Assembly (NCBI GenBank): GCA_050084985.1
Contig: JBITNC010000001.1
Location: forward strand, 70,556,001 to 70,620,000
DNA: 64,000 bases
Reading direction: 5' to 3'
Source: Nageia nagi
Lineage: Eukaryota; Pinophyta
Positions 34,473 to 45,660 of the stretch are shown piece by piece. The notes beneath the pieces were generated by a model. The model saw only the letters and a list, made by a program, of their open reading frames with translations. It ran no database searches and had not been told where the DNA came from. A program made the position numbers and the translations under genes. How positions within the stretch are numbered: the first letter of the stretch is position 1; the number at the start of each line of letters is the position of its first letter.

Positions 34473-36300
34473 CTTGATTTTACCATTCTATTCGAATCAA
34501 GGGCATCATTCATGGAGGGTTTTGAGTTGGAGCTGAAGAGAGTTTGAAGATTTGGATACCCACATCAAAGTAGTATCATATACAAAAGAGTTGTTAAGTG
34601 AAGTTGGAGATCTTACCCCTATTATTGGGTAAGATTTGAGGAGTTATTACTGAAGGGCTTGGAGAAGCTGAAGGAGACTCATTGTGATATTCTATTAGAT
34701 CATAGTTCTCATGAAGGTATTTGCTAAAAGATCTTATTATATTGTTGAAGAGTGGAGTTGAACTAGCATCATAGTGGTTATTTGGAAGGAGTTTTCAAAG
34801 GATCTAGATATTTGGAGCAAGATGTTGGGAATCTAGGAGCCCTAACTCATCCTTATGGCAAGTTGTTGGGCATCATATGGAATTAATTTTTAATTTTGAA
34901 GCATTACAAAGGTTCTTCTAGCTTGAGAAGGTATGCTTTAAAAAAAAATTTACATTTTTATTTTAAGTACTTGAAGTTCATTCTTGATTTATTCTTAGTT
35001 TGAAGGAGTAATAAGGGTTTTTTTAAAGAGTTTGAGCTCATTTAGATATATAAATTGGTGTTTTGAGTACTTTTTAGATTTTCATTATGCATTTTAAGTC
35101 CACTAGAAGGTAGACATTGGTATCTTGGAGGAGTTTTGAGGCTTATTTTGCATTTCAAGATTATTTATAGGTAGATAGTGGCATACCAAGGGCATTTTTG
35201 AGCTCTTCTAAGCATTTTGAGGGTTTCACAAGATAAACATCAACATTTTTAGGGTATTTATAAAGATTGATTTGCATTATGGAGCAATCTTGAGGTGAAT
35301 GTTGGCATACTAAGGAAGATTTTGAAGTTTGAGCTATGTTCTAAGATCATTCTAAAGTTTGGCATTTTAAGTCCATTTTGGGTTAAACATTGGAAGTTTG
35401 GAGGATTTTTTGTACTTCTTGCTATATTAAGGAGTCACTAGAGGTCAAATATTGAGTTATTTTTCAAAAGATTTGCTACATTTTAGAGACACCTAAAGTA
35501 AGGTGTTGGCTTGTTGAGGCCAATTAGGAGTTGAGATTGCATCCCAAATGATAATACTTGTAAGTATTGACTCATTTTTCATAATAGAAGGAAATTATTG
35601 ATAATTTTGCATGATCACTCAATATATTGATCATTATTTTTTGGCAAATTTGGAACTACAAGTCATTACAAGGAAGTCATTGGAAAATGGGTGAGTTAAT
35701 TTGCTAACATTGACTAAATTTCATAATGGTATCTACAACATGGAATCATGAGGAGAATATGTTGGAGAAATTTTGCTACTATATCTAAAATTGAAGATTA
35801 GAAGTGAGACATTGGGAGTATAGAAAGATATATTTGTAGTGAGCTTGTAGAAATTCATCTCTTGAAGGTGAATGATCAATATCTTGGCCAAATTTTGAAA
35901 TTTAGAATTAACTTGACATTATTTAGCTATTATGTGTGGACATTGAGCTTCAAGAGGATATACCCCAATACAAAGCTTGTTCATTGGGCCCATAACCCAC
36001 ATGTTCAATATTTCCGTAGCTCATTCCCTCATGGTAGGACTAAAATTCTAGGTTTGAGTAATTTGAGTATTTCATATTCTAATTAATTTTTAGTAGAAGA
36101 AATAAGGGGAAAAGAGAGAAAAAATATTTATATTATTTTTAGGATTGATAAGTAGATAAAGGAAAAATATTTTTTGTTGTTAAGAAAAGGCTCAAAATAT
36201 TTAGAAGTTACCAAGAAGTTTTATTTTTGATAAACAAAAATTAAGAGTAATAAGACTTATTTAGTACCATGGTAGGTGCTATATTTATGCATCCATGTGA
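34473..36300 (+). other. Element B leader region
   Basis: Noncoding sequence after the primer site. It contains a degenerate tandem repeat at 35108-35530. One 74-codon run exists at 35862-36083 but has no recognisable domain. Confidence 0.55.
35108..35530 (+). repeat. Degenerate ~62-bp tandem repeat in the element B leader
   Basis: Units begin GGTAGACATTGG, GGTAGATAGTGG, GATAAACATCAA, GGTGAATGTTGG, GGTTAAACATTGG, GGTCAAATATTG and GTAAGGTGTTGG. Most are 61-62 bases apart; one unit is longer (about 87) and the last is shorter. Each continues with a variant of TTTTGAGCTTTTTTGCATTT. Old and diverged, but the phase is clear. Confidence 0.65.
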
Positions 36301-37060
36301 CTTTTGGTATAAGGAAAGAGCCACCCATGATAGGAGTGATTTTAAATGAAAAAGCAAAAAAGCTAGGTGAATAATTGAAGAGGTACAAAAATAGATTTGA
36401 CAACTATAAGAAGGTAGTAAATTTTAGAACATGTTTGGATATCAAGGGATAAGTAGACTTGATGGATATGGTGTTATACAAACACAAGGCAAAGAAAATG
36501 CCAAGACCCCAAGGGTTTTTTGACCAAACCAAAGATAACAAGATATCTTTTGTTATCCCATCTTTTTCTCTAAGGAGGAAGGAAAAATAGTTATAAGGGG
36601 GATGACATGGACCTAACTGAGTGGGAAAAAAATTGATGATCACCAAACTATAGGAACAAGAGGGAATGAATCAATTAAACCATGCTATAATGCTACTAGA
36701 AAAACAAAAAATATTTTTAAGGAACACTATCTTATCCATAATTCGAAATAATAATGGAAGCTTTTTGTAGCACTAGGGAACTATACTTAAATATGGTTAG
36801 TGATAGGATGTATTTGGGAGAATTCATTACCAAAATGGAAATAAAAAGAAAGGGAGCTTAGAAGAAAGTTGAAATGACAAACAAGGGGGTTCACCAATAT
36901 GCACATGAAACATCTCCTTACGAAGTAGAGGAGACTCCAACAAGTTATAAGGGAATCCCAAGTCATCACAATGTGAAACCAAACTAACCCACCAATTCAC
37001 CATTTGATACTGATGATGAAGAAAATAGAAGCACAAGTATATCAACACATCAAATGGATA
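36301..37060 (+). other. Element B interior, unassigned
   Basis: Purine-rich, with coding-like pieces on the plus strand such as DRFDNYKKVV-like and IKG.VDLMDMVLYKHKAKKM (about 36438-36500), but no named motif. RT and RNase H, expected here in a chromovirus, cannot be found. Confidence 0.45.
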
Positions 37061-37079
37061 GGAAGAATCATTAGTATAC

Positions 37080-37685
37080 TCTACGCATTTTATTAAGGGA
37101 AGAAAATTTAAGATAGGAGAGAATGTATATGTTAGCATGCAAACATACATGATGTATCCCGACAATTGAAGAAGGATAAAAAACACATCATGTATTACTA
37201 TGGACCCTTCAAAATATTAAAGATTAGAGGGAAGAAACACTATGAGCTTTGATCACCTCTCAACACTAATATGAATAGTGTATTCCATGAATCAAGTTTG
37301 AGGAACTCACTAGAACCAAATATCTAGCCTTTGATAAAATTACCTCTGATCAATAGCAATGGGAAGTTAGTGTGGATTCCTAAGAAAGTATTATATACCT
37401 ACAAGAAAGAACTTAGGAACTAAATTGCTAATGAGTTACAAGTTAAATGGAAGGGTCTACCCTTAGAGGAGGCAACATGGAAATATCATGATATCTTCAT
37501 CAAATGAAGATATGTGGGTAGAATGTCCTAAGAGGAATTTATCAACATATTCAAAGATTTTAAAAGAAATTGACTAGAGACATCCAAAAAGTGAAAGCCA
37601 AAATTTATTGATCCTTGGACCACCCTTGATAAAGAAAAAGAGGAGGATAAAGGAGTCCTTATTGTAGCTACCAATGTTCCAAATT
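37080..37685 (+). pseudogene. Element B integrase C-terminus with chromodomain
   Basis: An integrase tail can be read (FKIGENVYVS near 37110; DP.NSVFHESSLRNSLEPN near 37262-37320). It is followed by NGKLVWIPKKVLYTYKKELR (about 37358-37420) and then ELQVKWKGLPLEEATWKYHD (about 37434-37493), which is a chromodomain with its WKG..EEATWE core. Chromodomains at the integrase end mark chromoviruses and direct insertion to modified chromatin. The first W is preceded by LQVK as in the family. Two stops interrupt the tail. The purine-rich AGTTTGGAGGGTAGACT right after it (37701-37717) is the polypurine tract. Confidence 0.82.
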
Positions 37686-37717
37686 TATTAGGAACAAGCA
37701 AGTTTGGAGGGTAGACT

Positions 37718-39167
37718 TGTAATATTACCATTTTTGGGTGTTTTTTCCTTTTTACCTCTGATAAATGCAAACATTAAGTTAGGAGTGATTTTATCTATTT
37801 TAGTAGAATTTGGTCAAAATATTGTAAATTCCACTCATAGACATAATAAAGCTATAATTATGGAATAAATGGCCCTTTTATTTATTTATTCTTATTTGGT
37901 TAATTATTAAAATTCTAATAAATATGTAATTGTGATACCAAGGCCACTAAATTTTTAAATACAATATTAGTCTCTCTAAATGAGGTATTTCATATTTTAG
38001 CCTTGATGATTGTAATATTGGTATTAAATGTATCTCTAATCATTAGTGCTCTCCTCTTTAAGGTAGAGCATCCCCCTAGGTGATTACATTGACTACAAGA
38101 TCATTTAGAGCTCCAAGGATGGTTGTGGCACTTTAAACTAGGCATTGGTAATAATGAGGTAAGTGGATAGCCCTTGAGGATGGATGTTGGATATGTGAGC
38201 ATCCTAAGATCCCATGTTGGCCCTCTTAGGTATTTAGACCTATGGTATTGATCACGAGGCATTGCAACATCACCCCTCTTAGATGTTGATATTCCTAGAC
38301 CTCAGATTTGATTTCATCCATCCCAAGACTCCCCATCTTGGATGTTACATACAAGAGAAAATTGATCACATATCTCCATCGTTGGATCATATCAATGTAA
38401 TATTATAAGATGATACTCATATTCATTATGAGATATGTTGAATTTGTTATTAAATCCCTTTATTTTAAATTGAGTGGAGACTTTATCTTTACTACTTATG
38501 GGGTGACTTGCATTTGAGGTATCGAGGGGATAGAAGGCTAGCCTTGAACTTACTTTAGCAATATTGAGAGGAATGTTGTTGGTTCCATCACAATTGTTGT
38601 AGAGGAGACTTGGTATTGCCTCACTTCTTTTGGGTTTGGTGAGGCTCTAGAGCCATATGAAATAACCTTATTGGAGATGTTCCTAGTGTAAACTCCTTAG
38701 GTTGAAAACAATATTATAATTATGCTTTTTGCATTGCTTTATCAATACAATTATATTCTATTATAAAAATCTTGTTGTTTATATCTCTATTCTTGGATGT
38801 TGGATTGTGGAGTAGTTTTTGCATTATTTAAAATCTCATTTTACTCCCTAAGTGTGACATTAGATATGGAAGTGCATTTTCATAGCATAAAATCTATTTT
38901 TACTACCTATTTATAACATTGGATATTTGAAGGTATTTTTTACAAGTTTGGAATCATATTTTGCTCTTTAGCTAGATGTTGGGTATGTGTGAGCATTTCA
39001 TACTATTATTGATAAATCTACCATTCCTAGCTAGTTGTTAAAATATTAGTGTAATTTTGAGCTTATTTTGACAATTTGAATGCTAGAAGCTAAACATCCC
39101 TCTCCTATGGCATGTTTGAGGAGTGAACCCTATGGCATGTTTGAGGAGTGAGCCCTAGAATGGCTAA
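37718..39167 (+). repeat. Element B 3' LTR
   Basis: Starts TGTAATATTACC after the polypurine tract and matches both parts of the split 5' LTR. A 27-bp tandem duplication (CCTATGGCATGTTTGAGGAG, twice) lies near its 3' end at 39101-39154. It ends about 39167 before TCACA. Confidence 0.88.
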
Positions 39168-39721
39168 TCACACATCTACACTTTTACATATTTTGGAGAG
39201 CTTGAGTCTATTTGTCAACTTGCCATTTGGGATCTTATGCTAGCCATTAGGAGCCATCTTAAGACTTGCATCAAGCTTGGGAGAATCCTTAATAGGACTT
39301 GCACCAACCTTGAGGAGTCTAGTTTAGGTATTTTAGAGTCTTGGGATTTTCCCTAAAACTTGTTATAGGGTTGTTATATCCGTACACTTATTCTTGGTTG
39401 ATTATTGATGATATTGAATCTCATATTACATCTCAAATGTGAATGAATTTTCCTATATATTTTTGTTATGCTATTATCTTCTTTTTGCATGGGAAATACA
39501 AATTGAGTACTTTTGGAGCTATATTTCTATTATGTAATAGATATAATTTATGCCATAGTTTTGGTCATATTCACATGTAATAAGAGCTTTCTATCAAATT
39601 TGAATGCTATTGTTATATTCCAATTTTGAGCGCATGTATAGATGGTTAATGAGCATGTTCATTGATGCCCTAATTTTTGAATGAATGAAAACCTAGTTAA
39701 ACCCTAGAAAGGTACATTACA
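39168..39721 (+). repeat. Element C 5' LTR, second part
   Basis: Resumes the C 5' LTR after B. Aligns with 44225-44783: TTGGAGAGCTTG, GGGAGCCATCTTGAGACTTG with changes, GAGTCTAGTTT, GATGGTTAATGAGCATGTTC and CCTAGAAA. Ends ATTACA at 39721. Confidence 0.88.
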
Positions 39722-39722
39722 A

Positions 39723-39734
39723 TGGTATTGAAGC
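39723..39734 (+). promoter_or_regulatory. Element C primer-binding site
   Basis: TGGTATTGAAGC, two bases after the LTR, is a mutated TGGTATCAGAGC (initiator methionine tRNA type). Confidence 0.75.
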
Positions 39735-39789
39735 TCAAAGTCTTACTAACCTATGAAGACTTTCTACATGCCAAATCATTAATACTACA

Positions 39790-41050
39790 TAATAAGGGAT
39801 AATGATTCCTTAGAGATTAAGAGTGAATGTGAATTAAAAATGGATAGAACAAAGGAGGTTGATATGAAAAAATAGTTTGCAACCATTGTAGACTTACTAT
39901 CTTAACTTGTGAATAAGGTATATACTCTTGTACCAACTCCATAAGTATAAGAGGGATGAATAATTCCATCTTGAGAAGCCACACTAAACTAAAGGAGTGA
40001 AGAATTAGTCTTCCCTACTTGGCCATCTCTACCCAAGCTTTCCATGCCCATATTCTTGCAAGAAGAAGAAAAAAATCCTAATGAGAGCCTTCATAACTAA
40101 TTCACCCAATATTAAAGTAAGAGTGTCAAATTTAAGAAAATAGTTACATTTAAAATATTTCTTAATATTATGGGAAAGAAGATAGGAAAAGGGTATGATT
40201 ATCATGACAAGAAATACCTAGAAAATATGCAAGTACCCATGTTTTATAGTAACATACCTACACCTAATGATTGGTTATAAAATCTTAAAACCTACTTCAC
40301 TCTTTCCCCTATGAGAGACATAGATGCAATCAGATTTTCCTACCTTCACCTTGATGTAATAGGAAAGAATATTTTATAGAGATGGTTACACTTCACCAAG
40401 TCACTTCCATGAGCATCTATGTTGAAGAATTTCAAAGGATTTTAGTTATGGTTTTGGATGTATAGGATAAGAGGATAAATTTCCTCTTTATGGAAGGACT
40501 TAAGAAAATAGTAAAGGATTTAGTCAAAGCTTTTGACCTACCTACTCTATAAGATACAATTAAGAGGGTTCTTATTCTTGAAGATCCTACACTTCCAAGG
40601 ACCAGGCAAGTGACATAATACCATAGACATAGTATGGGATGACCATTAAAGAAATAAACTTCACCACCAAGGAGAGATTAAAAAAGTGGTAAGCCTACCA
40701 TTTCCTCTCCCAATATATACATAATAAGAACCAAGGATGAGAAGAATGAAAGGAATGAGATAAGAAGAAATAATCTATGTTCTAGTTGCAAGCAACCTTG
40801 GACATTGGTTCATTATTGCCTTGGTAAAGGAACTAAAAATTACATTTATATCCTTTTAGAATAAGAATAATATAATGAGGAACATGAGAACCATGATGAT
40901 TATAATGATGATGAGCCATCATATAGTACCATGAACATCTAAAGGCCCAATCCTAAATCTACTACACCAATGACATCAATAGGAGGAACATTGGCCATCT
41001 TGAGTGGTGTGAATCAATACTTCACTATCAAGTTCTCCAAATAAATTTTA
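39790..41050 (+). pseudogene. Element C gag-like region
   Basis: Decayed coding sequence in shifting frames. Readable pieces include KIGKGYDYHDKKYLENMQVP (about 40173-40232), MFYSNIPTPNDWL and LKTYFTLSPMRDIDAIRFSY (about 40284-40343), in the place and style of gypsy gag. A later SCKQPWTLVHYC-type piece near 40785-40815 could be an eroded zinc knuckle. Low certainty on limits. Confidence 0.55.
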
Positions 41051-41054
41051 TAAT

Positions 41055-41400
41055 AAAAGGTTCTAGTTTTAATATATGGAGGTGCTACCCATAAATTTTT
41101 TGATGAAAAATTAGCCATCACCAAGAAGATGAAGACCAAATCATTTTTCAGGTTTTGATATAATAGTTGGAAATGGAAACATCACACCTTACAATAAGTA
41201 TGTGCCCAAGATGAAGGTTAGTATTAAGTAATACATTATTGAAGATGAATTATTCATATTACTCTTGGGAGACTCACCTCATATTGTCTTAATGGTACAA
41301 TGGTTAGTATCCTTAGAAGACTGCACCATCAACCACTCAACCTTGTAATTCAAGTTCAAGAGTGGAGGCATGAAATCACACTTCAAGGAATCATATAATA
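41055..41400 (+). pseudogene. Element C protease-like domain 1
   Basis: VLVLIYGGATHKFFDEKLAI (41060-41120) matches the chromovirus protease start xxxLIDSGATHNFI, with the catalytic D changed to Y. After a frameshift, IIVGNGNITPYNKYVPKMKV (about 41159-41220) and LLLGDSPHIVLMVQWLVSLE (about 41261-41320, normally DxVLGxxWLxxLG) complete the domain. Confidence 0.7.
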
Positions 41401-41839
41401 AAAGAACCAAAATGATTCCATTAAGATATTGGAGGAAACCACATCAAGTACAAAAGAAGTAATTGCCTCAAGCATGGGACAAAAAGAAGATAGGATGATA
41501 CCATTAGAGTAAATATGGACTTTAACACCCAAGGGCATCCAAGAAGAAGGTACATAGAAGAAGGTACATATGCAACTCCATTCAATTTTATTTCATATCC
41601 ACATTCTTCAATTTTTGAAAATATAATTATTCCCTTATATTATCTAAAAATGCTAAAGCCTCACCATGCATTCTCTAGAAAGCTTAGGATTTTCACAATT
41701 ATCACATATATGGAAAAAAATTAGCCTTAAGATACATCCTTCATTCACCCACTAAGAGAATAAAAAGGAACCTTAGAGAGCTCATACAACCATTGATTAT
41801 ACCCATCAAATAACCTACTCTCAAATTAGAAGGGAACCT

Positions 41840-42248
41840 TATGGGAGAATCCATTCTTATCCTAATAGAAAATAGATCCACCAATAAATCCATTAAGAAA
41901 TTATTTATCCTTATAAAAAAATTAGAAAGAGTTCAAACTAAAGAATTTGGGGTCACTAATGCTATAAGATACCAAACCATATGTAAATGGATGATTAGGA
42001 ATCTTAAGTTAATAATTGGAAACTACACCATCATATAAGACCTATACATTTACCCTATGGATGAATCACCTCATATTATTTTAGGAGTAAAATGGTTATA
42101 TAAATTAGGATATGTCACTTTCAATCACCAAAAGTTAGAAATGATCTTCTTTAAACAAGGAGAAAGGGTTGTATTGAGATTCATCCATCCTAGAAATTCA
42201 TTGATAACTTTGAATAGTTTGGAAAACACCCATGAAGATCTCCTAAGA
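41840..42248 (+). pseudogene. Element C protease-like domain 2
   Basis: A second, separate match to the same domain. ESILILIENRSTNKSIKKLF (41847-41905) stands where DSGSTHNFI should be, so the active site is E-N-R. Then come RNLKLIIGNYTII, a stop, DLYIYPMDESPHIILGVKWL (about 42037-42098) and YKLGYVTFNHQKLEMIF. The two runs 41841-42035 and 42057-42248 are open and in the same frame. It is diverged from domain 1, so this is not a recent duplication. Confidence 0.7.
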
Positions 42249-43139
42249 TAAAGTTTTCCCATTAGCCATGATACTTTTTCAAGCAAATCTAACAATGGTA
42301 GACTCATTGAAGGAGAGGGAAGCCTTGGTTATAAAAGGGAAAGAATATGACTACATCACTTGGTCCTCTACCTACATTTGGTAACCAACAAGTAAGACAT
42401 ATTATTAGTGACAAAGCCAACATTATAAACAATGTTTATGAAACCATTCCAAGGAAGCCTTTGATAAATAAAATTAATCCCAAAAACCACACCTCTTAGT
42501 AAAGCAACACCATTAGTTTGAAAAATAGTGATCTCAATTTGTATAGGATTTATGGGTAGCCATGGATAAGAAGATATAGTCCTAGCTCTCACACCACATG
42601 GAAGAGCCATAGAGTTAGGTTTTATGAAAAGTTATGGAGCATATTTTCATATCATGAATACCTACTTAGTGTGGGATGCATAAATTTAAATAAGATTACC
42701 AAAAAATTACTTCAAACCATAACAAAAAGGGATAGGAATATACTTACAAATTATAGCCATGATTGCATCATGAAAAATGGATAAAAATTATCTCAAAAGG
42801 TGAAGAACAACCAAGACATCATCTCTGATTTTTATGAAAGTCCAAGGGATTTTGCCACCATAAAAGGAGTATTTCACATGCCAACAAGGGATGCCATTAA
42901 GGCTAATGATTATTAATTATTTGGGAAATAAGATATGATATTTCCAAGAAGGTATAATAGTATTTTCTATCATTGCAACAACAATAACCTTTCTAATATG
43001 CCTCTATTATTAGTTGCATAAGCAAGAGACAAATTTGTGGTGGGTATATTCATGAGTTTGGAACAACCAAATGTACAATCCCACTACATACCATTTCAAA
43101 CCAAAATAGGATAGCACAAAGAGAGAACTTATCTTTGAT
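42249..43139 (+). other. Element C interior, unassigned
   Basis: Coding-like in places (LALTPHGRAIELGFMKSYGA about 42576-42640; HIMNTYLVWDA) but no RT, RNase H or integrase motif. Many stops. Confidence 0.4.
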
Positions 43140-43787
43140 ACTTCATACAATAATATGTATGAATCTTGATGTTGCCAAGAAAGTTAAAAAATTGCAATCA
43201 TTCCTATATGACTTTGGCAAAAATATGTATAGTATACTTTTAAAGATTGGTTTAAAGATTGATATGGTTAGAGAGATAGATTTTGTGGAATAAAAAATCA
43301 ATCTACTATTAATGGATTTGTACCTTATCTCAATTAATAACATCCCTACCAAGTTCAATGCATTTGGCACAAAGAACATAGCAACAAGATCCAATGAGGA
43401 AGAGGCAATTCGAAAGTATTTGAATAACATTCTTATTATTACAAAAGATTAGGACCATCCCTAATTAGCTATGATTATTTACATTTTTGAGGAAGTAAAG
43501 CTTTGTGATCAATTTTTGAGTATGACATAAAATTGGAGGTTGAATAATCATGCACCATCAATAGTATCTTCAGCCTCTATATCTTGGGATAGCTACATTC
43601 ATAATTGCATATTCTTGATATCATCAAGTGACTATTTCAAAGAACACTTGGAAAATTGGTCAACAATTTTGAAGGACCCTCATGGAGTCAATTATCACTT
43701 GGTATAATTTAAGATTAATAATGAAGACCAACATCACCTTAGAACATGTTTGGAATTGCTTGAGGGGAAGCAATTTGAGGAGGGTGG
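43140..43787 (+). pseudogene. Unrecognised ORF relic abutting the element C 3' LTR
   Basis: One frame holds for about 215 codons with about six stops, all of the TAG/TAA kind. It reads MNLDVAKKVKKLQSFLYDFG (from 43158), then LMDLYLISINNIPTKFNAFG, RSNEEEAIRKYLNNILIIT, SISWDSYIHNCIFLISSSDY and ISTILKDPHGVNYHLV-like sequence, up to the polypurine tract (GGAGGGTGGACT, 43779-43790). The steady frame and protein-like composition argue that it was translated. I recognise no domain. It takes the place where integrase should end, so it may be a replacement cargo or the remnant of another element. Confidence 0.5.
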
Positions 43788-43790
43788 ACT

Positions 43791-44783
43791 TGTAATGCCC
43801 CCATTTTGGGATATATAGATATCTCCCCTCATGAATATTCATTATGACTTTTAGCACTTAGATTACAATTATATATTTGTTAAATTATGTATTTATTGTG
43901 TCCATATTTGTGCCCTTAGGGCCACCCTCTAATAGGGGAAATTATGTATTTATTGAGATAATAAAAGGGATATTTAATGAGGTAGTGATCTTGTGCTTAG
44001 TCATCCATATCAAAGAGGTTTTTGGGCTACTTAATATATTATATTTTCCCCCTCTTGTTTTAATTCCTTCTAGGATCATAATTGCAAGTTATGAATACTA
44101 TAAAGAAAAGTCATTTGGTCACTTGAAGATATCATCTTAGCATTCAATCTTGGCTCATTTAAAGCTTATGGATGCTTCCCTTCTTTACCTTCTAGGGCTT
44201 AGGACTACTCCCTATATTAGAATTATCTCATATACACTTCTCCACCTCTTGGAGAGCTTGCACCTATCTATCTTTTCATTTGGGAACTTGTGCCAGATAT
44301 TGGGAGCCATCTTGAGACTTGCACCAAGCTTGGGATCTACCTTGGGACTTACGCCAACCTTCAAGAGTCTAGTTTGAGAATTTTGTAGTCTTGGAATTTT
44401 CCCTATAACTTATTGTAGGCTTGTTATAGCCCTACATTTATTCTTGATTGATTTTTCATGATAGTGGCTCTCATAGTGCATCTTGAATGTCAATTAATGT
44501 TCTTATATATTTATACTATGCTACTACCTTCTTTATGTATGGGAATGTATGTAAATTGAGTATATTTAGAGCTATATTTTTTTATGTAATAGATATGATT
44601 TTTCCTTATTTTTGGTTATATTTAGATATTATAAGAGCTTTATATTATATTTGGTTACTACTATTATATTACAATTTTGAGTGCATATTTGGATGGTTAA
44701 TGAGCATGTTCATTGATGCACTTTTTTATGAATCAATGTGAATTTGAATGCTAAATTGTATAAACCTAGAAAACTATATTACA
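43791..44783 (+). repeat. Element C 3' LTR
   Basis: Starts TGTAATGCCC after the polypurine tract and ends ATTACA at 44783, followed by CTAAA, identical to the five bases before the 5' LTR. Confidence 0.92.
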
Positions 44784-44855
44784 CTAAAAAACCATACCTA
44801 TGTATTGAAACCTCATACATATATTCTAATATCATGTGTGTATATCCTAAGACCT

Positions 44856-44890
<35 letters not shown>

Positions 44891-45215
44891 TATATATAAA
44901 ATATAAGCAACTAAAGTTAATTGGATCCTCAAAAACACGTATAAAAAAATATGAATCATTAAGAAACACATATTAAATAAGCACACATATCAAACATATA
45001 AACCTAACTTAATCAAAACACTTCCACTTATTTGAAGCCCAATAAGAAGAAAAATAGAAGGTTGTGTCAAAGGAGTAAGGAAGGGAGGAGGGATGGGCAA
45101 ATACTATTTTGCATACCCAATGGATTTCCTCAATAGATATTAACATTATTTCATCAATTACAAAAAATAACATCAATTCAACTAAATTAATTTGTCTTTT
45201 CTATCATCCTCAAAT
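44784..45215. other. Host CACTA-like element body, left of the PPR cargo
   Basis: After the CTAAA duplication the body of the CACTA-like element resumes. It contains an AT dinucleotide run (44858-44900) and otherwise AT-rich noncoding sequence. No transposase frame is seen. Confidence 0.6.
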
Positions 45216-45660
45216 CATGTACCAAATTGGGATCTTTACAACAAGGTTTATACATACATCAAAGACTCCTTAAAAGTGAATTTACATCAAATATTTTAGT
45301 TTTGAATACCATGCTAGATACGTATGTAAAATGTAGAAGCATCGAGAATGCACATGAATTATTTGACCAAATGCATGATGTAAAAATAGTTTTATTAACT
45401 ACAATGATTAAATGATATTCAATTCAAGGTTATAAAAATGATTCCCTTAAACTCTTTGATGTGATGAAGAACATGGTAACTAACCCTAAAAGCATAACCT
45501 TGTAACTGAAAAATGTAACCTTTGCATGTGTTCTACTTGCATGTAGCCATCCAAGTATAGTGGATTATACAAATATAGTTTCATAGACTACAATGATCAT
45601 AGGATATGCAAAATTTGAATATGTTAAAATATACCATGAATTAATATATAAAAATGGTTT
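45216..45660 (+). pseudogene. PPR gene fragment carried inside the CACTA-like element
   Basis: The run 45227-45412 includes LQQGLYIHQRLLKSEF and VLNTMLDTYVKCRSIENAHE followed by LFDQMHD, matching the plant PLS-class PPR pattern (xxxGxxIHxxxxKxGF, NxLxDMYxKCGxIExAxELFDxM). It continues with a stop, SLKLFDVMKNM, then NVTFACVLLACSHP (about 45507-45550) and TTMIIGYAKF (about 45585-45615). It is bounded on both sides by element sequence, and the element ends lie at 18144 and 46024. It is therefore cargo, not local sequence. Three stops and no start are seen. Confidence 0.82.

Larger units (their letters stand above)
18818..39167 (+). mobile_element. Element B: chromovirus-type Ty3/gypsy, split by element A
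   Basis: B lies in the 5' LTR of C. Its own 5' LTR is in two pieces (18818-19106 and about 33342-34454) because element A inserted into it; its 3' LTR is 37718-39167. Flanks TCAGA (18813-18817) and TCACA (39168-39172) fit a 5-bp duplication with one change. An initiator-Met-tRNA-type primer site TGGTATCAGAGA follows the 5' LTR at 34461. Only the integrase C-terminal region with a chromodomain is recognisable in the 3.3 kb interior, so RT and gag have been deleted. Confidence 0.85.
18427..44783 (+). mobile_element. Element C: Ty3/gypsy retrotransposon, split by element B
   Basis: The element begins TGTAATATCC (18427) and ends ATTACA (44783). It is flanked by a perfect 5-bp duplication, CTAAA, at 18422-18426 and 44784-44788. 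The 5' LTR is in two pieces (18427-18817 and about 39173-39721) because element B inserted into it. The 3' LTR is 43791-44783. Without B it is about 6 kb. It holds gag-like and two protease-like blocks and an unassigned ORF relic next to the 3' LTR; I find no RT or integrase, so it looks like a deleted or non-autonomous copy. Confidence 0.9.

Noticed and set aside
36827-37186. A 119-codon minus-strand open frame in element B.
   Set aside because: Hydrophobic, low-complexity translation with no domain, antisense to purine-rich element sequence; better explained as a shadow frame.
44858-44900. AT dinucleotide run as a regulatory element.
   Set aside because: A plain AT microsatellite within the CACTA-like element body; no further support.
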